DNA of 9,806 bases, taken from the NCBI GenBank assembly GCA_050485865.1, contig JBJHCE010000114.1, positions 1 to 9,806 on the forward strand. The letters are read 5' to 3'. Of the stretch, positions 1 to 6,445 are shown in pieces. The notes below the pieces were generated by a model. The model saw only the letters and a list, made by a program, of their open reading frames with translations, was not told the DNA's origin and did no database searches. The first letter of the stretch is position 1. Each line of letters begins with the position of its first letter. Source of the DNA: SKNW01 sp050485865. Its GTDB lineage: Bacteria; Gemmatimonadota; Gemmatimonadetes; Longimicrobiales; Gaopeijiaceae. A program made the translations under genes and the position numbers.

Positions 1-72
1 CGGGCCATGGCCGCCCGGCTTACCCACGACGACGAGGGAGAGGAGCCCTTCACTGCGGCCAAGGCGCGCTGA
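1..72 (+). CDS. 3' end of an unidentified gene (partial)
   Basis: The first 69 bases read as 23 open codons in frame 1 and end in TGA at 70-72. The last residues are EEPFTAAKAR. Most codons end in G or C, as in the real genes of this window, which supports coding. The fragment is too short to place in a family. It would converge on pepP, leaving a 44-base gap. No function is assigned; the tail could also be a chance open frame. Confidence 0.45.
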   Translation, partial: RAMAARLTHDDEGEEPFTAAKAR

Positions 73-116
73 CCCGGCGAGGGGGGGGCGCCCCGGTGCG
101 GCCCCGGGTCCTCCCC
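73..116. other. short convergent gap, GC-rich, possible terminator
   Basis: This gap lies between the stop of the rightward partial gene and the stop of leftward pepP. It holds a run of eight G (81-88), the palindrome GGGGCGCCCC around 85-94 and C-rich sequence before the pepP stop, so a GC-rich fold is likely. There is no T-tract on either strand, so a classical intrinsic terminator cannot be claimed. Confidence 0.25.
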
Positions 117-1484
117 CTACCCCCGCAACCGCTCCTCCAGGGCCTCCGGGCCCGAGGGGAGGGCGCCGGTCAGGTTCTCGCACCCGTCTTCCGTGACCAG
201 GACATCGTCCTCGATCCGGACCCCGATCCCGCGCCACCGTGCGGCCGGGTCCGGGTCGAGGGCGTCTCCGTCCTCGAAGAGCCCGGCCGGGGGGAAGTAG
301 AGCCCGGGCTCGACGGTGAGGACCATTCCGGGCTCGAGCACCCGTGGAGCGCCGTTCACCACGTAGTCACCGGGGTCGTGGGTGTCGAGTCCGAGCCAGT
401 GGCTCGTGCGATGCGGATACCAGGACGCGAGGGCGCCACCGGCCCGGGCCTCATCCGGGTCCCCCTCCACGATCCCGAGGTCGACGAGGCCCCGGGCGAG
501 GACGGCGGCCGCCGCCTCGTGGACGTCCTCGACCGTGGCCCCGGGGCGCACGGTGCGCACCCCCGCGGCCCGGGCTTCGTCCACGATCCGGCAGATCTCC
601 CGCTGGGCCTCCGAGAATCCTCCCGAGGCGGGGAAGCTCCGGGTGATGTCCCCCGCGTAGAGCCCGAACTCGGCGCCGGCGTCCACGAGGAGGAGGTCGC
701 CCTCCACGATGGGGGCGTCGTTCGCCCCGTAGTGGAGCACGCACGCGTTCCGCCCGGCTGCCACGATGGGGGCGTAGGCGGGGCCGGTGGCGCCGGTCTC
801 CCGGAAGGCCCCGAGGAGTGCCGCCTCCACCTGGTACTCGTGGGTCACCCCCCTGCGGACCCGGTCGAAGGCCGCCTCGAATCCGGCCACCGAGGCAGCG
901 GCGGCGGCCCGGAGCAGGGCGATCTCCTCCGGGTCCTTCCGGAGCCGGAGCTCGTCGAGGATCCCTCCGGGGTCCACGAGCCCCCGGGGCCCCGTGCCGG
1001 TCTTTCCGCCCCGGGCCCGGGCCATGGAGAGGGCGTCCAGCGCCGCCCTGAGGACCGTGGTCCGTACCCCGGCGCCTGCATCGGGTCCACGCCCGGGCCT
1101 GACATGGAGGAGGTCGGCGCCCGCCAGGAGCCCCGGGAGTTCCCCGGACATCCGCGAAAGGGGACGCACCTCCGGAAACCCGAGGGCCCGGGCCGCGCCC
1201 TCCGGCCCCTTCCGGACCCCGGTCCACCGCTCCGCCGCCGGGTCCCGGTCGGCCACCCAGAGAATCTCCCGCGCCTCGTCGGCGAACCCCCGGAGGAGAA
1301 GGAGGGCGTCGGGCTCCTTCCACCCGGTCAGGTAGAAGAGCTCGGAGTCGGGGCGGTAGGGGAGCTCGGAATCGCCGCTCCGGTAGCCGCGGGGTGCCGA
1401 CGGAAGGAGCATGGCCCCATCCCCCAGGCGGGCGAGGGCGCGCTCCCTGCGCCGGAGGAAGGTGGCAGGATCTGGGGCGGACAT
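117..1484 (-). CDS. pepP: Xaa-Pro aminopeptidase (aminopeptidase P, M24B family)
   Basis: The gene encodes 455 residues, close to E. coli PepP (about 440). This cytoplasmic metalloenzyme removes an N-terminal residue preceding proline. Residues 1-135 form the AMP_N domain, seen in the stretch GDSELPYRPDSELFYLTGW (about 37-55). The rest is the M24 pita-bread domain. All five dimetal ligands are visible: D268 and D279 (VDAG and AGDITRSFP), H362 (SHWLGLDTHD), E392 (TVEPGLYF) and E425 (GIGVRIEDD). H251 (LHYGAN) and H369 match other conserved active-site histidines. The HG normally found before xxSHWLGLD is HR here (H358-R359). The ATG at 1484 starts the AMP_N domain cleanly; its upstream sequence is C-rich and has no Shine-Dalgarno. 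It is divergent from the receptor gene at 1668. The frame stays open far upstream only because stops are rare at this GC. Confidence 0.95.
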   Translation of the reverse strand: MSAPDPATFLRRRERALARLGDGAMLLPSAPRGYRSGDSELPYRPDSELFYLTGWKEPDALLLLRGFADEAREILWVADRDPAAERWTGVRKGPEGAARALGFPEVRPLSRMSGELPGLLAGADLLHVRPGRGPDAGAGVRTTVLRAALDALSMARARGGKTGTGPRGLVDPGGILDELRLRKDPEEIALLRAAAAASVAGFEAAFDRVRRGVTHEYQVEAALLGAFRETGATGPAYAPIVAAGRNACVLHYGANDAPIVEGDLLLVDAGAEFGLYAGDITRSFPASGGFSEAQREICRIVDEARAAGVRTVRPGATVEDVHEAAAAVLARGLVDLGIVEGDPDEARAGGALASWYPHRTSHWLGLDTHDPGDYVVNGAPRVLEPGMVLTVEPGLYFPPAGLFEDGDALDPDPAARWRGIGVRIEDDVLVTEDGCENLTGALPSGPEALEERLRG

Positions 1485-1530
1485 CGGACTGGGGGGAGGG
1501 GAGACGGGGGGCCGGTCGGAACTCCCGGCG

Positions 1531-1553
1531 GCGGGAAGGATAACGTATCCCGC
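1531..1553. other. hairpin in the pepP/receptor divergent region
   Basis: GCGGGA (1531-1536) pairs with TCCCGC (1548-1553) around an 11-base loop. A mutually exclusive smaller palindrome, GGATA-ACG-TATCC (1538-1550), lies inside it. This is the only AT-containing patch in the 183-base gap, so it is also the best place for a -10 element on either strand. GGAACT at 1518-1523 resembles an ECF -35 core, but the following -10 is not convincing. The function is not known. Confidence 0.35.
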
Positions 1554-1564
1554 ACCCCCGGCCC

Positions 1565-1594
1565 TCGACAACGCGGGTCCCCCGGGGCCACATT
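1565..1594 (+). promoter_or_regulatory. weak candidate promoter for the receptor-tenA unit
   Basis: TCGACA at 1565-1570 matches five of six bases of the TTGACA -35 box. It is followed after 18 bases by CACATT (1589-1594), a poor -10. The position, about 75 bases before the receptor start, is reasonable. The match is weak enough to be chance in this composition. Confidence 0.18.
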
Positions 1595-1601
1595 GCCCCG
1601 G
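1582..1601. other. stable GC hairpin in the receptor 5' leader
   Basis: CCGGGGC (1582-1588) pairs perfectly with GCCCCGG (1595-1601) around the six-base loop CACATT. The 7-bp all-GC stem lies about 66 bases before the receptor ATG. No T-tract follows, so it is not a standard terminator. It does not carry the CTGAGA core of a TPP riboswitch. Confidence 0.4.
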
Positions 1602-1667
1602 CTCCCCCCGACCGCGACCGAGGCCGCCTCCCTGGACGGGAGCGTGGGCCTCCCCTGCCCCGAGCCC

Positions 1668-3872
1668 ATGACCCGCCTGACCCGAACGCTTCTCGCCGCC
1701 AGCCTTCTCGGCGCCCTCGTCCTTCCCACGACGGCGGCCCACCTCCCGGGCCAGACCCCCGGCACCGCGCCGCCTGCCCTGGACACGGTCCCGCCGGGGG
1801 ACACGATTCCCGGCGACACGATCCGCCCGGACACGATCCGGAGCGACACCATCCAGGGTGACACGATCACCCCGGTCCGGGTCGAGGGGGTCGTGGTGAC
1901 GATCCTCCGGAGCCCGATCCAGGTGGACCGGGCCCCATTTGCCGTGTCGGTGATCCAGGAGGAGCTCACGGAGCGCGGGCGCTCGGCCTCGTCCATCGAG
2001 GAGGCGCTCCAGGGGCTTCCGGGCGTCCAGGTCCAGAACCGGTACAACGCGGCCCTGGGCGAGCAGATCTCGATCCGGGGGTTCGGGGCGCGCTCCCAGT
2101 TCGGGGTGCGGGGAATCCGGATCCTGGTGGACGGGATCCCCGCCACGCTCCCCGACGGGCAGGCCTCCCTCGACCACCTGGACCTGGGATCCCTCGGGCG
2201 CGTGGAGGCGCTCCGGGGACCGGGGGCGGCCCTCTACGGGAACGCCGCCGGGGGCGTGCTCCACTTCCGGACCCGATCCCCCGCCGCCTCCCCCTTCCGG
2301 CAGGAGCTCCGGTTCGTGGAGGGGGACCACGGGATGCGGCGGCTCCAGGCCACCACCTCGGGGACCCTGGGAACGCGCTCCTACCTGGTGAGCCTCTCGC
2401 GCTACGACTGGGACGGGTTCCGGGTCCTGGCAGGCGGCCCGGGCGAGACCTACGGGAGCGCGAACCGTAACCAGGCGAACGCCACCTTCACCACCCCGCT
2501 CCTCGGAGGGGAGCTCCGCCTCGCGGCCAACTACCTGGATCTCGAGTCCGAAAACCCGGGATCCCTGACCCGCGCGGACTACCTCCTGGGCGACCGGAGG
2601 GCCTTCCCGGGCAACGTGAACCAGCGGACCGGGAAATCCATTCACCAGGAACAGCTCGGCCTCGCCTGGGCCGGCGGGGTGCGGGGGCGCGAACTCGAGG
2701 TGGCGCTCCACGGGATCCGCCGGGAGCTCTCCAACCCGACCCCGGCGGCGATCATCGACCTGGACCGGTTGGCCGGAGGCGTGCGGGCCCTCCTCCGGGT
2801 CGAGCACCCGGGGCCGGCGGGGAACGTCTGGTGGGCCGTGGGCTTCGAGTCGGAGTTCCAGTCCGACGACCGGATGAACTTCGCCAACGCGGGCGGCGAG
2901 CGGGGGGCCCTCCGGATCGACCAGAAGGAGCGGGTATCGGGGGGGGCGGTCTTCGTCCAGGCCCTCCTTCCGATCAACCAGGTCCTGGACGTGATGACGG
3001 GGCTCCGCTACGACCGGATCCGCTTCACCGCCGACGACCGCTTTCCCCGGGACCCCGACGAACCCACCGGCACCGGCGAGCGGACCCTGGACTCGGCATC
3101 CCCCTCGTTCGGGCTCCACGCGGCCTTCCATCCGGCCCTCGGCGCCTACCTGAACCTCTCCACCGCCTTCGAGACGCCCACCACCACGGAGCTCGCGAAC
3201 CGGCCGGAATCGGCGGGCGGCTTCAACCCCGACCTGGACCCGCAGGTGGGGATCACCGCCGAACTCGGTGCACGGGGCGAGCTCGGATCCGTGGCCGCGT
3301 GGGAGGCGGCGTTCTACCACACCGTGCTCTACAACGAGCTCGTCCCCTTCGAGGTGGAGGCGGCCCCGGGCCAGGTCTACTTCCGGAACTCCGGGCGGTC
3401 GGAGCGGGAGGGGATGGAGCTCGCGCTCCAGTTCAGCCCCGACGAGTTCATCCGGGGGAGGGTGACCCTCTCCACGAACCGGGCCCGCTTCCGGAACTAC
3501 GCCGTGGGTGACGTGGACTACTCGGGGAACCGGGTCCCCGGTATCTCTCCCCGCCGCATCGAGGGGCTCCTCCGGATCGGACCCGGCTCCTGGTCGGCGG
3601 AGCTCCGCGGCGAGTACCTGGCCGCGATGCCGGCCAACGACGCGAACGACGCCGACGCCTTCACCCCTTCCCGGCGGCTCCTCGATGCCCGCTTCGCCGT
3701 GAACGAGCTGAACCTTCTCGGTGTCAGGGTGAGCCCCTTCTTCGGGGTCACGAACATCGACAACCAGCTGCACACGAGTTCCGTGGCGGTGAATGCCTTC
3801 GGGGGCCGGTACTTCGAACCGGGCCCCGGGCGGAGTCTCTACCTGGGCGGCGCCATCGCCGTGGAGCGATGA
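1668..3872 (+). CDS. TonB-dependent outer-membrane receptor, YncD/PqqU-like
   Basis: The gene encodes 734 residues, an energised outer-membrane importer. Residues 1-24 are a signal peptide (RLTRTLLAASLLGALVLP core). Residues 39-67 are a linker of six DT[I/V] units. A TonB-box-like EGVVVT lies at 73-78, the plug at about 88-205, and the rest is the 22-strand barrel. The plug has LQGLPGVQVQN, SIRGFGARSQFGVRG and LVDGIPATLPDGQ, then ALRGPGAALYGNAAGGV. These, with FETPTTTEL (501-509), GNRVPGI (620-626) and GGRYFEPGPGRS (712-723), match my recollection of E. coli YncD (PqqU, a pyrroloquinoline quinone importer) along the whole length. The substrate here is not proven. The stop overlaps the tenA start, pointing instead towards thiamin-related compounds. 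The ATG at 1668 is chosen because it begins the signal peptide; no Shine-Dalgarno is present. Confidence 0.94.
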   Translation: MTRLTRTLLAASLLGALVLPTTAAHLPGQTPGTAPPALDTVPPGDTIPGDTIRPDTIRSDTIQGDTITPVRVEGVVVTILRSPIQVDRAPFAVSVIQEELTERGRSASSIEEALQGLPGVQVQNRYNAALGEQISIRGFGARSQFGVRGIRILVDGIPATLPDGQASLDHLDLGSLGRVEALRGPGAALYGNAAGGVLHFRTRSPAASPFRQELRFVEGDHGMRRLQATTSGTLGTRSYLVSLSRYDWDGFRVLAGGPGETYGSANRNQANATFTTPLLGGELRLAANYLDLESENPGSLTRADYLLGDRRAFPGNVNQRTGKSIHQEQLGLAWAGGVRGRELEVALHGIRRELSNPTPAAIIDLDRLAGGVRALLRVEHPGPAGNVWWAVGFESEFQSDDRMNFANAGGERGALRIDQKERVSGGAVFVQALLPINQVLDVMTGLRYDRIRFTADDRFPRDPDEPTGTGERTLDSASPSFGLHAAFHPALGAYLNLSTAFETPTTTELANRPESAGGFNPDLDPQVGITAELGARGELGSVAAWEAAFYHTVLYNELVPFEVEAAPGQVYFRNSGRSEREGMELALQFSPDEFIRGRVTLSTNRARFRNYAVGDVDYSGNRVPGISPRRIEGLLRIGPGSWSAELRGEYLAAMPANDANDADAFTPSRRLLDARFAVNELNLLGVRVSPFFGVTNIDNQLHTSSVAVNAFGGRYFEPGPGRSLYLGGAIAVER
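1782..1868 (+). repeat. 15-base in-frame repeats encoding DT[I/V] pentapeptides
   Basis: GACAC[GC][AG]T-type units begin at 1782, 1800, 1815, 1830, 1845 and 1860: one 18-base step, then 15-base steps. They encode the series DTVPPG, DTIPG, DTIRP, DTIRS, DTIQG, DTI between the signal peptide and the TonB box of the receptor. The units differ at the last two codons, so the array has drifted. In the protein this would be an extended periplasmic arm. Confidence 0.85.
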
Positions 3873-4552
3873 CGAGGCCCGAAGACGCGCCCGTGCGCGT
3901 CACCGACGCCCTCTACGAGGCGGCCCGCCCCATCTGGGAGGCGCAGCTCGAGCACCCCTTCGTCCGCGGCATCGGCGACGGCACCCTCGAGGAGGAGCGC
4001 TTCCGCCGCTGGGTGCTCCAGGACTACGGCTACCTGAAGGAGTTCTCCCGGATCTTCGCCTGGGCGGTGGCGAAGGCCGACCGCCTCGAGTCCATGGGAT
4101 GGTACGCCCGGGTGCTGGACCTGACCCTGAACACCGAAATGGACCTCCACCGCCGCTACGCCGAGCGCTTCGGGATCGTACCCCAGGCCCTCGAAGCGGA
4201 GCCCATGTGGCCGACGACCCGGGCATACACCGACTTCCTCGTGCGCACCGCCGCAGACGGCGACATGGCCGACCTCCTCGCCGCCCTCCTCCCCTGCGCC
4301 TGGGGGTACGTGGTGGTGGGCCGGGCCCTGGCGGCCGGGGAGCTCCCGGAAGATGCGCGCTACGCGGAGTGGATCGAACAGTACGCCTCCGACGAGTTCG
4401 CCGGAGCGGCCGAGTGGCTCCGCGCCGAGCTGGACCGGGTGGCGGCCCATGCCGACCAGGAGAAGCGGCGGCGCCTGGAGGAGATCTTCGTGCTCTCGTC
4501 CCGCTACGAGCTCCGCTTCTGGGACATGTGCTGGCACGGGGAGGCCTGGTAG
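3869..4552 (+). CDS. tenA: TenA aminopyrimidine aminohydrolase / thiaminase II
   Basis: The gene encodes 227 residues, the usual TenA length. TenA is a cytoplasmic salvage enzyme: it hydrolyses 4-amino-5-aminomethyl-2-methylpyrimidine (from degraded thiamin) to HMP, and can cleave thiamin. The signature stretch WVLQDYGYLKEFSRIFAW (48-65) carries the substrate-binding D52 and tyrosines Y53/Y55. The catalytic cysteine is C143 in LLPCAWGYVVVG (140-151). The C-terminal YELRFWDMCW (213-222) carries the catalytic glutamate E214. TenA and PqqC share a fold family, but this cysteine signature is TenA (the cysteine-bearing class), not PqqC. The ATG overlaps the receptor stop (ATGA, 3869-3872), a sign of translational coupling. 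GGAG at 3863-3866 is too close to act as a good ribosome binding site. Confidence 0.95.
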   Translation: MTRPEDAPVRVTDALYEAARPIWEAQLEHPFVRGIGDGTLEEERFRRWVLQDYGYLKEFSRIFAWAVAKADRLESMGWYARVLDLTLNTEMDLHRRYAERFGIVPQALEAEPMWPTTRAYTDFLVRTAADGDMADLLAALLPCAWGYVVVGRALAAGELPEDARYAEWIEQYASDEFAGAAEWLRAELDRVAAHADQEKRRRLEEIFVLSSRYELRFWDMCWHGEAW

Positions 4553-4567
4553 CGCGGGCCCCCGCGC
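4552..4567. terminator. possible bidirectional hairpin between convergent genes
   Basis: GCGCGG (4552-4557) pairs with CCGCGC (4562-4567) around a four-base loop. It fills the 19-base gap between tenA and the converging glycosidase gene. The all-GC stem could stop transcription from both sides, but no T-tract follows on either strand, so the call is tentative. Confidence 0.35.
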
Positions 4568-4571
4568 GCGC

Positions 4572-5477
4572 TCAGCCCCCTCCGCCCACCGCGCAGAGCC
4601 CGGGGTCGTGACGGATCACGAGGGCGTTCACCACGGGCCTGGGCCCGGAGGGATCGGCGGGCCGGCTCACGACCCGGGCCCCCACCACCATGGTCGAGGA
4701 CCCTCCCCCGTCCAGGTTCAGCGCATCGCGAACTCCGAGGGTCTCGAAGAGGGTCGCGAGCTCGTCGAGGGTCATCCCCTCCGAGACCCCCTCCCGGCGC
4801 CCGTCCACGACCACGATCCAGAGGCGCCCCCGGTCCGGGTCCCACCCCACAGCGGTCCGGGGATGCCGGGCGGAGGAGAAACCCGGGCGCTCGGCGGCCT
4901 CCAGGTCCCCGACCCGGGCCCCGGCGTCCAGGAGTCGCGGAAAGCCCGCCACGAGCTCGGTAAGCCCGTCGGGTTCGTCACGGGGGATCCACCATTCCCC
5001 GACCTTGAGGGAATCCCCGTCCCAGGTCACGTCGGAGATCCGGGGATGCACCCCGGGCCGCCAGGCGAAGACCGGGCGGGAGGTGCGGCCGCGTATGGCT
5101 CCCGCCGAGGCCTCGACCCCCAGCGCCTCGTTTTCCTCGGTGAAGAAGTCGCCGTTCACCGCGGCGAGGACCCCCGACTCGCCCTGTCGGACGAGCTCCG
5201 AGACCGGGAGGCGGGTGCTTCCCCGGGGCTCGAGTCCCACGACCTGGAAGCCGACCTCGCACCGCTCGCCCTCCACCTCGAGAAGATGCACGCTCCAGGG
5301 CTCCCGGGCGCTCCGGATGGACCGGTAGGTCACCCCGGGCGCAAGTTCCTGCAGGGTTGCGCGCCCGGGCTCGAGGAACCTTGCCGCCGCCTCGGGGAGC
5401 CCCTCCAGGGCATCGGGGGCGGTGCACCCGGTCGGAGCCGACAGGAGGAGCCCTGCGAGGGCGGCGAGCCGGGCCAC
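4572..5477 (-). CDS. NAGPA-type phosphodiester glycosidase lipoprotein
   Basis: From the GTG at 5477 this is 301 residues. The start VARLAALAGLLLSAPTGC is a compact lipoprotein signal with candidate lipidated C18, although the -3 residue is an atypical proline. The body is the phosphodiester glycosidase (NAGPA, DUF2233-like) fold: NGDFF (108-112), RTAVGWD (207-213), VVVDGRR followed by GMTLDELA (222-241), the hallmark LNLDGGGSSTMVV (253-265) and VNALVI (283-288). Family members remove sugar residues from phosphodiesters; bacterial ones are often linked to the cell envelope or exopolysaccharide, and the substrate here is unknown. An in-frame ATG at 5588 would give 338 residues, but with a signal of about 55 residues and an overlap with the divergent start. 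I prefer 5477. A GTG at 5573 is a third option. No Shine-Dalgarno was seen for any of them. Confidence 0.85.
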   Translation of the reverse strand: MARLAALAGLLLSAPTGCTAPDALEGLPEAAARFLEPGRATLQELAPGVTYRSIRSAREPWSVHLLEVEGERCEVGFQVVGLEPRGSTRLPVSELVRQGESGVLAAVNGDFFTEENEALGVEASAGAIRGRTSRPVFAWRPGVHPRISDVTWDGDSLKVGEWWIPRDEPDGLTELVAGFPRLLDAGARVGDLEAAERPGFSSARHPRTAVGWDPDRGRLWIVVVDGRREGVSEGMTLDELATLFETLGVRDALNLDGGGSSTMVVGARVVSRPADPSGPRPVVNALVIRHDPGLCAVGGGG

Positions 5478-5537
5478 CGGGCCGGGGCGGAGCGGGAATC
5501 CCTCCCACGGGCCCGCCGCCCCGGTTACCTTCCGTCG

Positions 5538-5570
5538 GGTTTCACCCCTCGCCGTCTCCGGTTTGACCCC
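5538..5570. repeat. 11-base direct repeat in divergent control region
   Basis: GGTTTCACCCC (5538-5548) and GGTTTGACCCC (5560-5570) differ at one base and lie exactly 22 bases apart, two helical turns. Each is preceded by CCGTC (5532-5536 and 5552-5556). A partial third copy, GGTTACC, is at 5523-5529. The arrangement fits a tandem operator on one DNA face, serving the glycosidase and/or the small exported protein. No known regulator motif was recognised. Confidence 0.4.
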
Positions 5571-5586
5571 CACACCCCCCGCCTCC

Positions 5587-6153
5587 ATGGACCCTCGCTC
5601 CCGGAGCAGCCGCGGCACCACACGAGGCGCCTCGTGGCGTGCCCACCCCCTTTGCGGGGTGCTCGCGGCCACCTTCCTGTTCCTTTCCCCCTCGTTCGGG
5701 GTCGCCCAGGCAGGCGAGCCCACACGCCCGCAGGAGCGGGGTGAGCTCAGGCTCGGGGTCTCCCTGGGGGGGACGGGGTTCGTGGGGCTCATCACGGAGT
5801 ATCGCCGGGGCGGTTGGTCAGGGGAACTGAACGTGGGGACGATCTCGTTCCGCGAGATCTCGGTTTCGGTGGTCGGAAAGCGGTACATCGGAAGCGGCAC
5901 CTTCCAGCCCGCGATCGGCGCGGGGATCTGGTCGCTCTCGGCGTGGACGGAAGACGGAAGCGGGTCGATTCTCCTTGCCCGGGTCCCCCTGGCCGTGGAC
6001 TGGCACGTGACCGGCGGACACCACCTGGGCTTCGAGGTGGCCATGAACCGAGCCCTCGTGGTGAACCGCCTCGACCCGGAAGATGATACGCCGCCGAACC
6101 GGACGATCGTTCCCCTCCCGGGACTCTACTACCGGTACGGCTGGGTCCCCTGA
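5587..6153 (+). CDS. small exported beta-barrel-like outer-membrane protein
   Basis: The gene encodes 188 residues of unknown function. The N-terminus has a basic region (several Arg, residues 4-18), a hydrophobic core (LCGVLAATFLFLSPSFGV, 22-39) and a likely cleavage site AQA|GEP after A42. The mature part is rich in Gly, aromatic residues and alternating polar/non-polar stretches (LRLGVSLGGTGFVGLITEY, 54-72; LARVPLAVDWHV, 130-141), with short loops. This is as expected for a small outer-membrane beta-barrel of about eight strands. The final YYRYGWVP lacks the classical terminal phenylalanine. The ATG at 5587 is the first that gives a full signal peptide; no Shine-Dalgarno is visible. It is divergent from the glycosidase and converges on the small acidic membrane protein 20 bases beyond its stop. 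Codon use is like its neighbours. Confidence 0.75.
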   Translation: MDPRSRSSRGTTRGASWRAHPLCGVLAATFLFLSPSFGVAQAGEPTRPQERGELRLGVSLGGTGFVGLITEYRRGGWSGELNVGTISFREISVSVVGKRYIGSGTFQPAIGAGIWSLSAWTEDGSGSILLARVPLAVDWHVTGGHHLGFEVAMNRALVVNRLDPEDDTPPNRTIVPLPGLYYRYGWVP

Positions 6154-6173
6154 CCCCGGGGAACCCCGCCGGA

Positions 6174-6425
6174 TCACCGCCAGGGTTCCTCCTCTCCGTC
6201 GGGGGCATCCCACTCCTCCGCCAGGAATGCATCTTCCGCCTCCCGGATGGCATCCTCGTCGAGGGGTTCGTCGTCGTCCGCCTCCGCCTCCGCCTCCCGC
6301 AGCGACGCGGCCCAGGGCTCCCGCTCGAGGCGCTCGTCCCACCCGCCGTCCTTCCGGCGGCGCAGGGAAATGGCCCCCCCGATGAGGACCACGAGGCCGA
6401 GGAGGAGGAAGAGTACCGGGTCCAT
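6174..6425 (-). CDS. small acidic single-pass membrane protein
   Basis: The gene encodes 83 residues of no recognised family. One membrane helix lies at about 4-21 (VLFLLLGLVVLIGGAIS), followed by the basic stop-transfer RRRK (22-25), which predicts an N-out, C-in topology. From about residue 45 the tail is strongly acidic, for example ADDDEPLDEDAIREAEDAF (49-67), and ends EEEPWR. It starts 20 bases after thrC and is the last gene of the CPBP-thrC unit, so it is probably co-transcribed. The ATG at 6425 directly precedes the helix. Acidic tails of this kind may be adaptor or scaffold segments, but that is a guess. Confidence 0.75.
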   Translation of the reverse strand: MDPVLFLLLGLVVLIGGAISLRRRKDGGWDERLEREPWAASLREAEAEADDDEPLDEDAIREAEDAFLAEEWDAPDGEEEPWR

Positions 6426-6445
6426 GGGTGTGCTCCCGTACGGGG

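Noticed and set aside
1491..1511. G-quadruplex candidate just before pepP
   Set aside because: There are runs of six, four and six G, but no fourth run of three or more nearby. Such runs are expected at this GC. A similar cluster at 8588-8637 has a 21-base loop.
96..1667. Open frame continuing about 1.5 kb upstream of the receptor ATG on the + strand
   Set aside because: It is antisense to pepP, shows low-complexity Gly/Arg/Pro/Glu composition and no domain. The signal peptide at 1668 marks the true start. Stops are simply rare at this GC.
1485..1667. TPP riboswitch expected before a thiamin-related unit
   Set aside because: No CTGAGA core and no matching downstream half was found in the gap.
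1485..3773. Open frame continuing about 2.3 kb upstream of the pepP ATG on the - strand
   Set aside because: It is antisense to the receptor, has no recognisable domain and is rich in Gly, Pro, Arg, Glu and Val. The AMP_N domain begins right at the ATG at 1484.
3869..4552. tenA read as pqqC, suggested by the PqqU-like receptor beside it
   Set aside because: The catalytic cysteine motif LLPCAWGY and the QDYGYLKEF segment are TenA features; the histidine-rich PqqC pattern is not present.
5644..5661. Hairpin CACCCC / GGGGTG with loop CTTTGC
   Set aside because: It lies inside the signal-peptide codons of the exported protein and has no T-tract; most likely chance in GC-rich coding sequence.
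4555..5744. Long + strand frame across the glycosidase gene
   Set aside because: It is a shadow of the leftward gene; composition is low-complexity and no domain is visible, while the opposite strand gives a clear NAGPA protein.
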